Below the pieces are notes generated by a model, which saw only the letters and a list, made by a program, of their open reading frames with translations, was not told the origin of the DNA and did no database searches. From Streptomyces kanamyceticus (GTDB taxonomy: Bacteria; Actinomycetota; Actinomycetes; Streptomycetales; Streptomycetaceae), in contig NZ_CP023699.1 in the NCBI RefSeq assembly GCF_008704495.1, positions 992,001 through 1,056,000 on the forward strand: a stretch of 64,000 bases of DNA, in the 5' to 3' direction. Below, in pieces: positions 30,906-38,805 of the stretch. Each line of letters starts with the position of its first letter. Position 1 is the stretch's first letter. A program made the translations under genes and the position numbers.

Positions 30906-32315
30906 GTGTACCGCTTACGCCCGGTGGCCAACGGCACCAGTACGGACCACCCCGTGCCGGGTCTGCCGTTCATCAATGACGGCCGCCTGCCCCTGGACAA
31001 CCCCGACGCGATCGAACGCACCGGCCGAAACCAGGGCCAGGGGCTCTGGGGCCGTACCGACCCCACCGAGAACGGTGGCTGGGTCGCCTTCACCACCGAG
31101 CCCAAGAACCCTTCGTTCTGTTGGGCGGTGTTCCACCACCCGCCGTACGGCCGCACCGTCCTCCTCATCCGTGACAGCGACCAGAGCGATCTGCACTATC
31201 AGTGGAAGTACGGTGGCGCGGGGTTCCTCCACCGGCATGGCGGCTACTGGTGGAACGGAGAGCGCTGGCACCGTCCCGCCCAGGTGCGTGATGCCGCCTT
31301 CGAGAGCTACGACCCCCGCCCGGTCGAGGGCCCCACCACCATCACCGCGGCCAGTGTTCTGAACTCCGCCCCGAGCGTGCCTCAGAACGCCAGCATCCTG
31401 ACGATCGCCAGCTTCAGCGCGCCGGGCCTAGTGCCCAACTGGACGGATCACCTGGCCCTGTGGGCGCAGCGTCGCGCCTCGCAACCTGGCGAGCTGCCGC
31501 TCGATGCCTGTGTCGTCGACCTCCACGCGCCCGAGCTCGAGGTGGAGAAGCTCGTGGGGAGGGTGGACCTGGCGAGGATCGCGTCCATCAGCACGGACGA
31601 CCTGCCTCACCCGAAGTACGGGCGTAACGATCTGCCGGAACCACAGGAGGAGACCGACGGCATCATGCGGTGGTCGGTGCCGGTCGCACGGGACTGGGCC
31701 GAGGACTACCTCCGGTACAACGGCCCCGAAGCCCTGCTGTCGGACACCACGGTGTACGGCACCACCCAGCCCGTCGGGCTGGTCGCCGACCATAACCGGC
31801 TGCGCCGGATCTTCCACGAGACCCTGACCGAGCCAAGCCACAGCGGCGGAAAGAAGCAACCCCCATATATGAAGGGCGACTTGGCGCAGAGTACCGCCGA
31901 CGACCTGGCGTGGGACGCGGCAATCGCCCTCATGTACGGCTCCGACTACGGCCTCATTCCCCATGGCCCGCTGCGCGAGGTCCTGGTCGAGTCCATCATG
32001 GGGCGCCTGGCCGAGGACGTCGAAGAACGCGGCGGTGAGGGCAAGAGCCGGGAGACGATGATGCTTTCGGACATGCCCACGGGCGCGGTGAAGCTCCTCA
32101 CCTGGTACCTCCAGCGTCGGCCCGGTGAGACCGCCAGCATCCTCGGGGACGTCTGCCTCAGGGCCCGCGTCAGCTTGGATCTGCATCCCGCGAAGGTGGG
32201 CGCGCTGTTCCGCCGGTCTTTGAGTCTGGACAGCGACCTCGACAGCGCGACCATCGACGCTCTGCTCGACATGGCCCTGCCGCCCTCCGCGCGCGACTAC
32301 CGCAAGCGAATGTAG
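30906..32315 (+). CDS. Large hypothetical protein of the island
   Basis: A 469-aa soluble protein, not recognised. The N-terminal third is rich in Trp and His (WGRTDPTENGGWVAFTTEPK; HRHGGYWWNGERWHRPAQ), suggesting a beta-rich substrate- or nucleic-acid-binding domain. The C-terminal half is helical (LAWDAAIALMYGSDYGLIPH; SRETMMLSDMPTGAVKLLTW). GTG 30906 has AGGACG 5 nt upstream. The reading is open back to a TGA at 30882, and the residues VDEQDAY before the GTG suggest the original start may have been further upstream. A smaller hypothetical gene follows on the same strand. Confidence 0.6.
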   Translation: MYRLRPVANGTSTDHPVPGLPFINDGRLPLDNPDAIERTGRNQGQGLWGRTDPTENGGWVAFTTEPKNPSFCWAVFHHPPYGRTVLLIRDSDQSDLHYQWKYGGAGFLHRHGGYWWNGERWHRPAQVRDAAFESYDPRPVEGPTTITAASVLNSAPSVPQNASILTIASFSAPGLVPNWTDHLALWAQRRASQPGELPLDACVVDLHAPELEVEKLVGRVDLARIASISTDDLPHPKYGRNDLPEPQEETDGIMRWSVPVARDWAEDYLRYNGPEALLSDTTVYGTTQPVGLVADHNRLRRIFHETLTEPSHSGGKKQPPYMKGDLAQSTADDLAWDAAIALMYGSDYGLIPHGPLREVLVESIMGRLAEDVEERGGEGKSRETMMLSDMPTGAVKLLTWYLQRRPGETASILGDVCLRARVSLDLHPAKVGALFRRSLSLDSDLDSATIDALLDMALPPSARDYRKRM

Positions 32316-32404
32316 GCAACGAGCTGCGGGCGGGCGATGCGCGCAGCCGCCTTCTCGGACAGGAGCGGCGGTGTCCCCGACCGCAGCGCCTCGTTGCTCC
32401 GTGC

Positions 32405-32881
32405 GTGACCGACGACTACGTGCTCGCCCGCATCCCCGCCCCGCTCCCCGCCCCGGCGAAAGAGCTGCTTCCCGGCGAGGAGATGGCGTTGGCGAGGGTG
32501 GCGGCAGCGGGGCGCCGGGCGGCCAACTGGCTGCGGGCTCTGCCCGGCCCGGACGGGAACTGGGTCGCGGGAGATCTCGCTGACGCCGTCCAGGAAGCGA
32601 CGAGCAACCTCGACCCGGGCGACCTCGACGACGTCGACCGGTGGGGAAGCGGCGGCGTGCCCGAGCTGCTGCGGGAGCGACTCAATGTCACGTTCAGCCT
32701 GCCCCACCTCAACTGGCTCTCCCCCGGAGACAGGATGCGGGTCCTCGCGGTCACCGGCTGCGTGCTCGGCATGCCCAAACTCCTCGCCAATGACCCGGTC
32801 GCCGCCCTCGATGACGACCTGCCGGTGATGTGCGCGATCCTCGACCACACCGTCGAAGACGGCGCCGCGTCGCGCATGTGA
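32405..32881 (+). CDS. Hypothetical protein
   Basis: A 158-aa protein, not recognised. It starts at GTG 32405 (MTDDYVLARIPAPLPAPAKE) and is predicted helical, with RRAANWLRALPGPDGNWVAG and GDLDDVDRWGSGGVPELLRE. No signal peptide, membrane segment or catalytic motif is visible. It follows the 469-aa gene after 89 bp on the same strand and may be cotranscribed. It is followed by an IS701-family element. Confidence 0.5.
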   Translation: MTDDYVLARIPAPLPAPAKELLPGEEMALARVAAAGRRAANWLRALPGPDGNWVAGDLADAVQEATSNLDPGDLDDVDRWGSGGVPELLRERLNVTFSLPHLNWLSPGDRMRVLAVTGCVLGMPKLLANDPVAALDDDLPVMCAILDHTVEDGAASRM

Positions 32882-32974
32882 CTCCCCCAAGGACCCCGCG
32901 CGCAGCTCGTCGGTGAGCTTCCGCGGGGTGGAAGAGACCGCGATCCATGCCTATGGCGCTCGGGCGGCGGCTAG

Positions 32975-34354
32975 TAGGACTTTGTTAGGTGGCTGGTCAC
33001 GGCTCAGTTTTGGTAGTTCGCTTGGGGTATGACTCCGGAGGAGCTTGCCGGGTGCCGTGACCGGCTGGTGGAGTTCGCGGCGGAGGTGTTTGCGCCGCTG
33101 GTGCGGTCGGATCAGCGGACGAAGGGCGGGCTGTATCTGCGGGGCCTGCTGCTGGACGGGCGACGGAAGTCGATGCAGCCGATGGCCCGGCGTCTCGGCG
33201 TGGATCACCAAGGGCTGCAGCAGTTCGTGACGTCGTCGACCTGGCCGGTCGCCGCGGTGCAGCAGCGGCTGGCCCGGCGGGCGGTGGCCGCGGTCCGGCC
33301 GGAGGTGTGGGTGGTGGATGACACCGGCTTCCCCAAGGATGGTGATCACTCGCCCGCGGTGGCCGCGCAGTACTGTCCACCGCTGGGCAAGACCGCCAAC
33401 TGCCAGGTGGCGGTGAGCGTGCACGCCGCTACCGACACCGCGTCCTGTCCGCTGGCCTGGCGCCTGTTCGTGCCCGCGTGCTGGGACGGGCCCGCAGCCG
33501 CCGAGCGGCGACGTCACTGCCGCATCCCTTCTGGCGTGCACCACCAGCCGAAGTGGCAGCTGGCGTTGGACATGCTCGATGAGATGGCCGGGCTCGGACT
33601 GCGGCCCGCAGTGCTGGCCGCCGACGCCGGATACGGCAACAACGCGTCCTTCCGCGCCGGGCTGGACACCCGGCATCTGGCCTATGTGCTGCAGGTCGAG
33701 GGCAAGTTGACGGCATACCCAGCAGACGCGGAACCGGTGACTTTGGCCTATGGCGGGCTGGGTCCGCGCCCGCTGCCCCGCTACCGCACCCGGCCGGTCA
33801 GCCTGCGTGACCATGTGCTGGACGCGGGCCGCGGACAGGCTGGCACCATCACCTGGCGGCGGGGCTCAAGAGGCCGGATGCGCTCCCGGTTCGCGTTCCT
33901 GCGCGTCCGCCCATCGGGGCGCCGCCCCAAACCCGCCGCCGACGGCACCATCGCCCTGCGCTGGCTGATCGCCCAGTGGCCGGGGGACGCCGACGAACCG
34001 GTCAAGTACTGGCTCTCCAACCTGCCCGCCGACCTCCCGCCCCGTGTCCTGATCCGGCTCGCCAAGACCCGCTGGTGCATCGAGCACGACTACCGCGAGC
34101 TGAAGACCGCTCTTGGACTCGACCACTTCGAGGGCCGTTCCTGGGAGGGCTGGCACCGCCACGTCACCCTCGTGACAGCTGCCCACCTGTTCCTGACCGA
34201 ACGACGCACCGACCCAAAAGCCCCTGCCAGGGCCTGACCCTCTACCAGGCCCTCACTCAACTCCAGCAACTGCTGGCCACCTGGTCAGGACGCTGCCCAG
34301 CCTGCCGACAGCCCGCACCCTGGCAGCCCTACGACACCACCTAACAAAGTCCTA
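32975..34354 (+). mobile_element. IS701-family insertion sequence, 1380 bp, with CTAG target duplication
   Basis: The terminal inverted repeats TAGGACTTTGTTAGGTGG and its complement are perfect, and the flanking CTAG (32971-32974 and 34355-34358) is duplicated. IS701 elements typically duplicate a 4-bp YTAR target, so this fits exactly. The perfect ends, intact transposase and clean duplication indicate a recent insertion. The right-hand CTAG directly adjoins an IS5-type terminal repeat. Confidence 0.9.
33029..34237 (+). CDS. IS701 family transposase
   Basis: A 402-aa DDE transposase. Conserved blocks are KGGLYLRGLLLDGRRKSMQP near residue 30, VWVVDDTGFPKDGDHSPAV (first catalytic Asp, about 92-110), VLAADAGYGNNASF (second Asp) and RWCIEHDYRELKTALGLDHF (catalytic Glu). 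The start ATG 33029 is 54 bp inside the left end. The length is normal for the family and the frame is undamaged. Confidence 0.95.
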   Translation: MTPEELAGCRDRLVEFAAEVFAPLVRSDQRTKGGLYLRGLLLDGRRKSMQPMARRLGVDHQGLQQFVTSSTWPVAAVQQRLARRAVAAVRPEVWVVDDTGFPKDGDHSPAVAAQYCPPLGKTANCQVAVSVHAATDTASCPLAWRLFVPACWDGPAAAERRRHCRIPSGVHHQPKWQLALDMLDEMAGLGLRPAVLAADAGYGNNASFRAGLDTRHLAYVLQVEGKLTAYPADAEPVTLAYGGLGPRPLPRYRTRPVSLRDHVLDAGRGQAGTITWRRGSRGRMRSRFAFLRVRPSGRRPKPAADGTIALRWLIAQWPGDADEPVKYWLSNLPADLPPRVLIRLAKTRWCIEHDYRELKTALGLDHFEGRSWEGWHRHVTLVTAAHLFLTERRTDPKAPARA

Positions 34355-34417
34355 CTAGGGGGTGTCCGGCGGATCACGCCCTGGATCGGGAGATCGGCGT
34401 GCGGCTAGGGTCCGCTG

Positions 34418-35332
34418 ATGCCTTCGATAGTCCCGTCACTCCCGCCCGGCTACCGTTCACGGCCTGCGAACGCCCACGACATACCAACGATCCACGCATT
34501 GGTCGCAGCCTGCGAACGGGAGGTGCACGGGCGAGTGAAAAGTGACGCTGGTGCCATCGCCGCCGATCTTTCGCGGCCGGGTCTGGTTCCGGAATCGGAC
34601 TCCGTGCTCGTCCTCGACCGGGCCGGACGGCTGGCCGCCTGGGCCTGGGTGGACCGGCGCTCCGAGGTCGACGTGCACCCCGAGCACCGAGGCCAGGGCC
34701 TGGGCGCGGTGCTCCTCGACTGGGCGCAGGCGCGGGCGCGGCAGGCCGGCCGCGACGGCATCGTGCAGACTGTGCCTGACGCGGATACCGCTGCCGTCGT
34801 ACTGCTGCGCTCACAGGGATACAAACCGCTGGTGACGGCCTGGCAGTTGGAGTTCGCCATGCCGGTCGAGCCCACGGTGCCCAAGCCGCTGACGGGCGTG
34901 ACGGTTCGGCCGTTCCGCGTCGGCGACGGGCCCGCCGCGCATGCCCTCGTGCAGGACGCGTTCGACGAGTGGCAGGAGCGGCGCCAGGCGTACGAGGAGT
35001 GGGCCACACACACCATCGACCGGCCTGCGTTCGCCCCTACGCAGTCGACCCTGGCCTTTTCTGGTAGTCAACTGGTGGGTGCTGTCTTGGCTTTGGATGT
35101 GCCCGGATCCGGCGAGGGCTACCTCGAGCAGGTTGCCGTACGCCACGACCACCGCGGCCGTGGCATCGCCCGCCTGCTGCTGCGCCACACGTTTCACGCC
35201 TTCCACCGGGCGGGCCGCAGCTTCTGCACCCTGGGGACACACTCGGACACCGGCGCGCTCGATTTGTATCTACGAGTGGGCATGACCGTCCGGCACAGCT
35301 CCACGGTCTTCCGTAAAGATCTTCGCGTCTAA
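34418..35332 (+). CDS. GNAT-family acetyltransferase, tandem domains
   Basis: A 304-aa protein with two GNAT folds, like mycothiol synthase-type enzymes. The first acetyl-CoA loop is EHRGQGLGAVLLDWAQARAR (about 88-107) and the second is HDHRGRGIARLLLRHTFHAF (about 245-264). It would transfer an acyl group from CoA to an amine; the substrate is unknown and could include an antibiotic. The start appears leaderless: TAGGGT (34406-34411) lies 6 nt before ATG 34418 and no ribosome site is present. Its stop is 1 bp from the inner IS5 end. Confidence 0.82.
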   Translation: MPSIVPSLPPGYRSRPANAHDIPTIHALVAACEREVHGRVKSDAGAIAADLSRPGLVPESDSVLVLDRAGRLAAWAWVDRRSEVDVHPEHRGQGLGAVLLDWAQARARQAGRDGIVQTVPDADTAAVVLLRSQGYKPLVTAWQLEFAMPVEPTVPKPLTGVTVRPFRVGDGPAAHALVQDAFDEWQERRQAYEEWATHTIDRPAFAPTQSTLAFSGSQLVGAVLALDVPGSGEGYLEQVAVRHDHRGRGIARLLLRHTFHAFHRAGRSFCTLGTHSDTGALDLYLRVGMTVRHSSTVFRKDLRV

Positions 35333-35345
35333 GCTCTCTGGCGGA

Positions 35346-36226
35346 TCATGCTCGGAGCCAGAGTCGGACGGCTGCGACGGTGATGGCGCCTTGGAAGATG
35401 TAGGCCCTCTTGTCGTATCTGGTCGCGACGGCCCGAGAGTTTTTGAGGGCGTTGATCGTCCGCTCGACTTCGTTCCTCCGTTTATAGATCGCCTTGTCGA
35501 AGCCAGCGGGTCGTCCGCCCTTGTTCCCTCGGCGTTGGCGGTTGGCCTGCTGGTTCTGCGGCTCTGGGATCGTGTGCCTGATCTGGCGTCTGCGCAGGTA
35601 TCGGCGAATGCGGCGGGAGGAGTACGCCTTGTCGCCGCCGAGATGGTCGGGCCGGGTCCGTGGGTGACCGCCACCGAGGCGGCCCACTCGGATGCGTTCC
35701 ATGACCGGGATTAGCTGCGGGGCGTCGCCCCACCGGCCCGGAGTGATGAGCAGGGCAAGCGGGCGGCATCCGCCTTCGCCGGCAAGGTGGATCGTGCAGG
35801 TCAGGCCGCCCCGGGAGCGACCGAGTCCCTCGTCGGGGCGGTGCTGCCGGGGCGTGTATCTTTTCCCGGCACTCGCGGCGCCCTCCTGAGGGCTCCGGCG
35901 GCGTGCTGGTGGGCCCGGCAGGAGGTCGAGTCGACGCTCACCATGGACCAGTCGATGCGGCCTTCCGCGTCGGCGTCGGCCAGCACGGCCGTGAAGACCT
36001 CGTCCCACGTGCCGTCCGCCGACCAGCGTCTATGACGTTCGTACACGGTCTTCCACGGACCGAAACGCACCGGCAGATCCCGCCACGGCACCCCGGTACG
36101 CAACCGATACAGAATGCCGTTGATGACCCTGCGATGACTGGCCCAACGACCACCCCGCTGCCCGGACTTCGGCAAATGCGACGTCAGCCGGTCCCACTCC
36201 GCGCCCGATAAATCTCCCCGCCCCAT
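35346..36226 (-). CDS. IS5-family transposase, two frames joined by probable -1 frameshift
   Basis: OrfA (36226 down to about 35801) encodes WDRLTSHLPKSGQRGGRWAS and DGTWDEVFTAVLADADAEGR, ending in DWSMVSVDSTSCRAHQHAAG with the first catalytic Asp. OrfB (about 35880 down to 35346) continues with LALLITPGRWGDAPQLIPVM, LGGDKAYSSRRIRRYLRRRQ and KRRNEVERTINALKNSRAVA (Asp and Glu of the triad). The switch lies near GGGAAAAG (about 35866), a slippery site typical of IS5/IS427 elements. It is therefore treated as one functional transposase, not a pseudogene. Confidence 0.85.
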
Positions 36227-36296
36227 GCTCAAGCCAACGACCCGAAGCCTCGACGGTCACAAGATCCGCCGGACAGGGCCTAGCGTGGGGACCGCA

Positions 36297-36447
36297 GTCC
36301 TCCCCGCCAGCGTGGGGGTGTTCCGAACACGCCGCACGTCTTGATCGAGCACCCTAAGTCTTTCCCACCAGCGTGGGGGTGTTCCGGGCGTGCAGTCCGG
36401 GCCCGAGCTCGGGCCCGGGTCCTCCCCACCAGCGTGGAGGTGTTCCG
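36297..36447 (+). CRISPR. Three-repeat type I-E CRISPR remnant, no cas genes
   Basis: 29-bp repeats at 36297-36325, 36358-36386 and 36419-36447 share CCAGCGTGG and GTGTTCCG and begin GTCCTCCCC, GTCTTTCCC and GTCCTCCCC. This is the usual Streptomyces type I-E repeat form. The two spacers are exactly 32 bp (36326-36357 and 36387-36418), as type I-E requires. Repeats 2 and 3 carry substitutions. No repeat is found 61 bp before or after and no cas gene is in the window. The IS5 element ends 14 bp before repeat 1 and may have truncated the array. Confidence 0.85.
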
Positions 36448-36521
36448 ATCACCACGTCGGCCAAGTCCAGTGTTGGTCGGGCTGAATCCGCCGCCGCCAT
36501 CACGTAGCTCAGCGCGCCTAG

Positions 36522-36740
36522 GGCGGTGAAGCATCCATCATCACCGCCACCCACGACAACGACGTTCCCTGGGGAAATCTGGGGAGAATCCGAGCTGCTG
36601 GGGAGCGCGTGGGGAGAATCGACTCCCACGACATCTACAGAGCAGCGACCGGCCGCTTCCCGCAGAGCGTCAACCTACCGTCGGCGCCCATCGAAACTCT
36701 CACTACCTGGCAGGACCTGACCTGCCCACACGCCACCTGA
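36522..36740 (+). pseudogene. Unrecognised coding fragment
   Basis: An open frame of 72 codons without a start, ending at TGA 36738-36740, with strong G/C third-position bias. It reads ATHDNDVPWGNLGRIRAAGE, then RVGRIDSHDIYRAATGRF, then LPSAPIETLTTWQDLTC. It looks like the C-terminal end of a soluble protein whose 5' part was lost. No family is recognised. It ends just before the AGCGTCA repeats. Confidence 0.3.
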
Positions 36741-36793
36741 CACCCCATCAGGACGAGCGTCAAATGAGCGTCACGAGCGTCATTTCAGCGTCA
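36665..36793 (+). repeat. Iterated AGCGTCA direct repeats upstream of xis-int
   Basis: GAGCGTCA occurs at 36755-36762, 36766-36773 and 36775-36782, followed by CAGCGTCA at 36786-36793. The starts are spaced 11, 9 and 11 bp, so alternate copies are 20 bp (two turns) apart. A further GAGCGTCA lies at 36665-36672. Clusters like this bind regulators, excisionases or replication initiators. Its place 280 bp ahead of the excisionase-like gene fits control of xis-int. Confidence 0.6.
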
Positions 36794-36848
36794 AGATATC
36801 GCCCGTAACGCCCACACCGCACATAATGCGCACGGGCAAAACTGCAGG

Positions 36849-36944
36849 TCAGGAGCCCTTCGCGGCCGGTTCAAGGATCGCGACGCATTCCACGTGGTGG
36901 GTCATGGGGAAGGCATGAACCGGCGCGGCACCTAATTTGCCAAG
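36849..36944 (-). pseudogene. 3' end fragment of a TrmA/RumA-like RNA (uracil-5-)-methyltransferase
   Basis: On the minus strand the frame ends AAPVHAFPMTHHVECVAILE plus PAAKGS and stop. AFPMTHHVECVAxLEP is the characteristic C-terminal motif of m5U methyltransferases (TrmA/RumA), which contains the catalytic base region. Only about 30 residues are recognisable; upstream the sequence is unrelated. A retained gene 3' end inside an integrative element resembles the footprint of an attachment site for an element that targets rumA. Confidence 0.55.
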
Positions 36945-37076
36945 CATGTACGCGATCGTCGACGCACCCGACGAATCTCGTCGCCCCCTAGGATCCGCAC
37001 TCCGGCAATCTCGTCGTGAGCGAGGGGAACATAGCCGCACATCGACGGTTGGCCAAACCGGCGTTTCTGCAGATGA

Positions 37077-37571
37077 TTGTTGTCCAACGTCCGCCCCGAG
37101 CACCACAGCGGATCGATCCATCAGCAAGAACTTACCGCCGCCGCGGAGCCGGAATCCCGCTGTTCTCCGCTTGCGAGTCGTGTCGTCTGTCGCCGACGGT
37201 CTTCTCCCGTATCCCTTTGGTGCTCCATACCGCCCGGAGATCCACCGCACTTGCCTCCCGAACCGATAACAGATTCCACAAATCGTCAGCCGCGCAAGCA
37301 GAAGGAGGGCGCGGCGCACGCCATAGCCAGCCAGGCTGTCTCCGTCCGAGACGACAGCCGTTCGTCCCTCCTGGCCAACGCCTGGTATTCGACGAGTGAC
37401 CTCGCCGCTTGCCTGCACGTGGACGCCTCGACTCTGCGTCGCTGGCGCACCGCTCGGCCACCGCAGGGACCGCCGTTCGTCTCCTTTTCGGAGCGCGTTC
37501 TCATGTACAGCGCGCTCGACGTTGAGGAATGGCTCCACAGCCACCGGACCGTCCCGGGCCGAGAAGCCTGA
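37077..37571 (+). CDS. Helix-turn-helix excisionase-like protein
   Basis: The C-terminal part is a MerR/excisionase-type winged helix: WYSTSDLAACLHVDASTLRR, then WRTARPPQGPPFVSFSERVL, then YSALDVEEWLHSH. Such proteins (Xis, AlpA-like) bend att-site DNA or control the integrase. The start is uncertain: the frame is open from TTG 37077, but only the last 70 or so residues are conserved, and GAAGGAGGG at about 37301 has no good in-frame ATG or GTG after it. The stop overlaps the integrase ATG (TGATG), a coupled xis-int arrangement. Confidence 0.65.
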   Translation: MLSNVRPEHHSGSIHQQELTAAAEPESRCSPLASRVVCRRRSSPVSLWCSIPPGDPPHLPPEPITDSTNRQPRKQKEGAAHAIASQAVSVRDDSRSSLLANAWYSTSDLAACLHVDASTLRRWRTARPPQGPPFVSFSERVLMYSALDVEEWLHSHRTVPGREA

Positions 37572-38788
37572 TGGCCAAGAAGGCCATTGTTCCGGTCGGT
37601 GTGCGGCTCTCCACCGACATCGAATATCGACCCGATCGCCCCAATCCGTATCGAGCGCGTGTCCGCTGGTTCGATCCAGCTACGAAGCGGCGTCTGTCCC
37701 TGTCGGAGGGAAAGGCGGACGAGGACGAGGCGCAGGAGTGGCTCCAGGACATCATCGAGGCCGCGCAGGCCGGCCTGTCCCCGTCGCTGGCCACTATGAA
37801 GCTCGCGGAATACGGCGACGCAAACATGGATCTCGCTCTGCGCGGGCTGGAGTTGAAGACCCTCGACCCATATCTCGCGGGATGGCGGGTGCGCGTGATC
37901 CCCGCCCTGGGCCACCTCGCCGTACGGATGATCACCAACGGCGTCGTCGACCGAACCATGCAGAACTGGATCGTCGACGAGCACAGCCGCTCAACGGTCA
38001 AGAACACCATCGCCGTTCTGGTCCGCGTCATGGAGCAGGCGGTCCGCGACGGCATCATCAAAGTCAACCCGGCCCGAGTCAGCGGCTGGCAGAAGCTCCA
38101 CAAGCAGGCCGAGGACGAACTCCGCGACCCACGGCCCCTCGCCCTGCCCGACTGGGACACGCTCGTCCAATTGGCCGAGGCACTTGTGGCCGCCTCCTCC
38201 AACCAGTACCGCGGCTGGGGCGACGTCGTTCTCTTCGCCGCGAGCACCGCCGCTCGGATCGGAGAAGTCTCCGGGTGCCGCGTCGGAGACATCGACACCA
38301 GTCAGTGGATCTGGACGGTACAGCGCCAGACCACGCCCGCGCCCGGCGGACTGACCGACAAGGGCACCAAGGGCAAGCGCGCCCGGAAGGTTCCCATCAT
38401 CGAAGAGATCCGCCCGCTCGTGGCCCAGCGCATCCTCTTCGCCGGCCCCGCCCCTGACGCGCGACTGTTCACCGGCCCACGCGGGGGACACATCTCCACC
38501 GCGGTCCTACGCGACGCGACACACTGGGACGAGGTCGTCACCCGGCTCGGCTACGAGCACCTGCGCCGCCACGATCTCCGCTACACCGGACTGACCTGGC
38601 TCGCGGACGCCGGAGTCCCCATCCACGTACTACGCAGGATCGCCGGCCACGGTTCACTGACGACCACTCAGCGCTACCTGCACCCGGACGTCCACAAGAT
38701 CACGGCCGCCGGTACGGCACTCTCGGCGCACCTCAGCGTGCTGCGCGCCCCTCGTTCCCTTCCCGGCCCAACCGCCCTCACCCGCTGA
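37571..38788 (+). CDS. int: Tyrosine-type site-specific integrase
   Basis: A 405-aa recombinase that would integrate the island at tRNA-Pro and, with the upstream excisionase-like protein, excise it. The catalytic pentad is visible: Arg229 (AARIGEVSGC), His334 and Arg337 (HDLRYTGLTWL), His360 (IAGHGSL) and the nucleophile Tyr369 (TQRYLHPD). The N-terminal part holds the arm-binding and core-binding SAM-like domains. The start ATG 37571 overlaps the previous stop. The gene ends 86 bp from the attR core and is intact. Confidence 0.95.
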   Translation: MAKKAIVPVGVRLSTDIEYRPDRPNPYRARVRWFDPATKRRLSLSEGKADEDEAQEWLQDIIEAAQAGLSPSLATMKLAEYGDANMDLALRGLELKTLDPYLAGWRVRVIPALGHLAVRMITNGVVDRTMQNWIVDEHSRSTVKNTIAVLVRVMEQAVRDGIIKVNPARVSGWQKLHKQAEDELRDPRPLALPDWDTLVQLAEALVAASSNQYRGWGDVVLFAASTAARIGEVSGCRVGDIDTSQWIWTVQRQTTPAPGGLTDKGTKGKRARKVPIIEEIRPLVAQRILFAGPAPDARLFTGPRGGHISTAVLRDATHWDEVVTRLGYEHLRRHDLRYTGLTWLADAGVPIHVLRRIAGHGSLTTTQRYLHPDVHKITAAGTALSAHLSVLRAPRSLPGPTALTR

Positions 38789-38805
38789 CACCGGTCAAGG
38801 AACGA

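Larger units (their letters stand above)
34359..36279. mobile_element. IS5-family element with an acetyltransferase gene between outer inverted ends
   Basis: TGTCCGGCGGATC occurs at 34363-34375 and inverted at 36263-36275, each preceded by four bases and CTAG. The transposase occupies 35346-36226. A weaker inner end, CTCTCTGGCGGATC (35334-35347, 12 of 14 matching), probably marks the left end of the IS proper (about 945 bp). The GNAT gene at 34418-35332 therefore sits between the outer and inner left ends, either as a passenger of a 1.9-kb unit or between a solo end and the IS. Confidence 0.55.

Noticed and set aside
35346..36226. IS5 transposase as a frameshifted pseudogene
   Set aside because: The two-frame structure with a GGGAAAAG slippery site is normal for this IS group and both halves keep their catalytic motifs.
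36448..36508. Fourth CRISPR spacer and repeat
   Set aside because: The sequence 32 bp after repeat 3 does not resemble the repeat, so the array ends at 36447.
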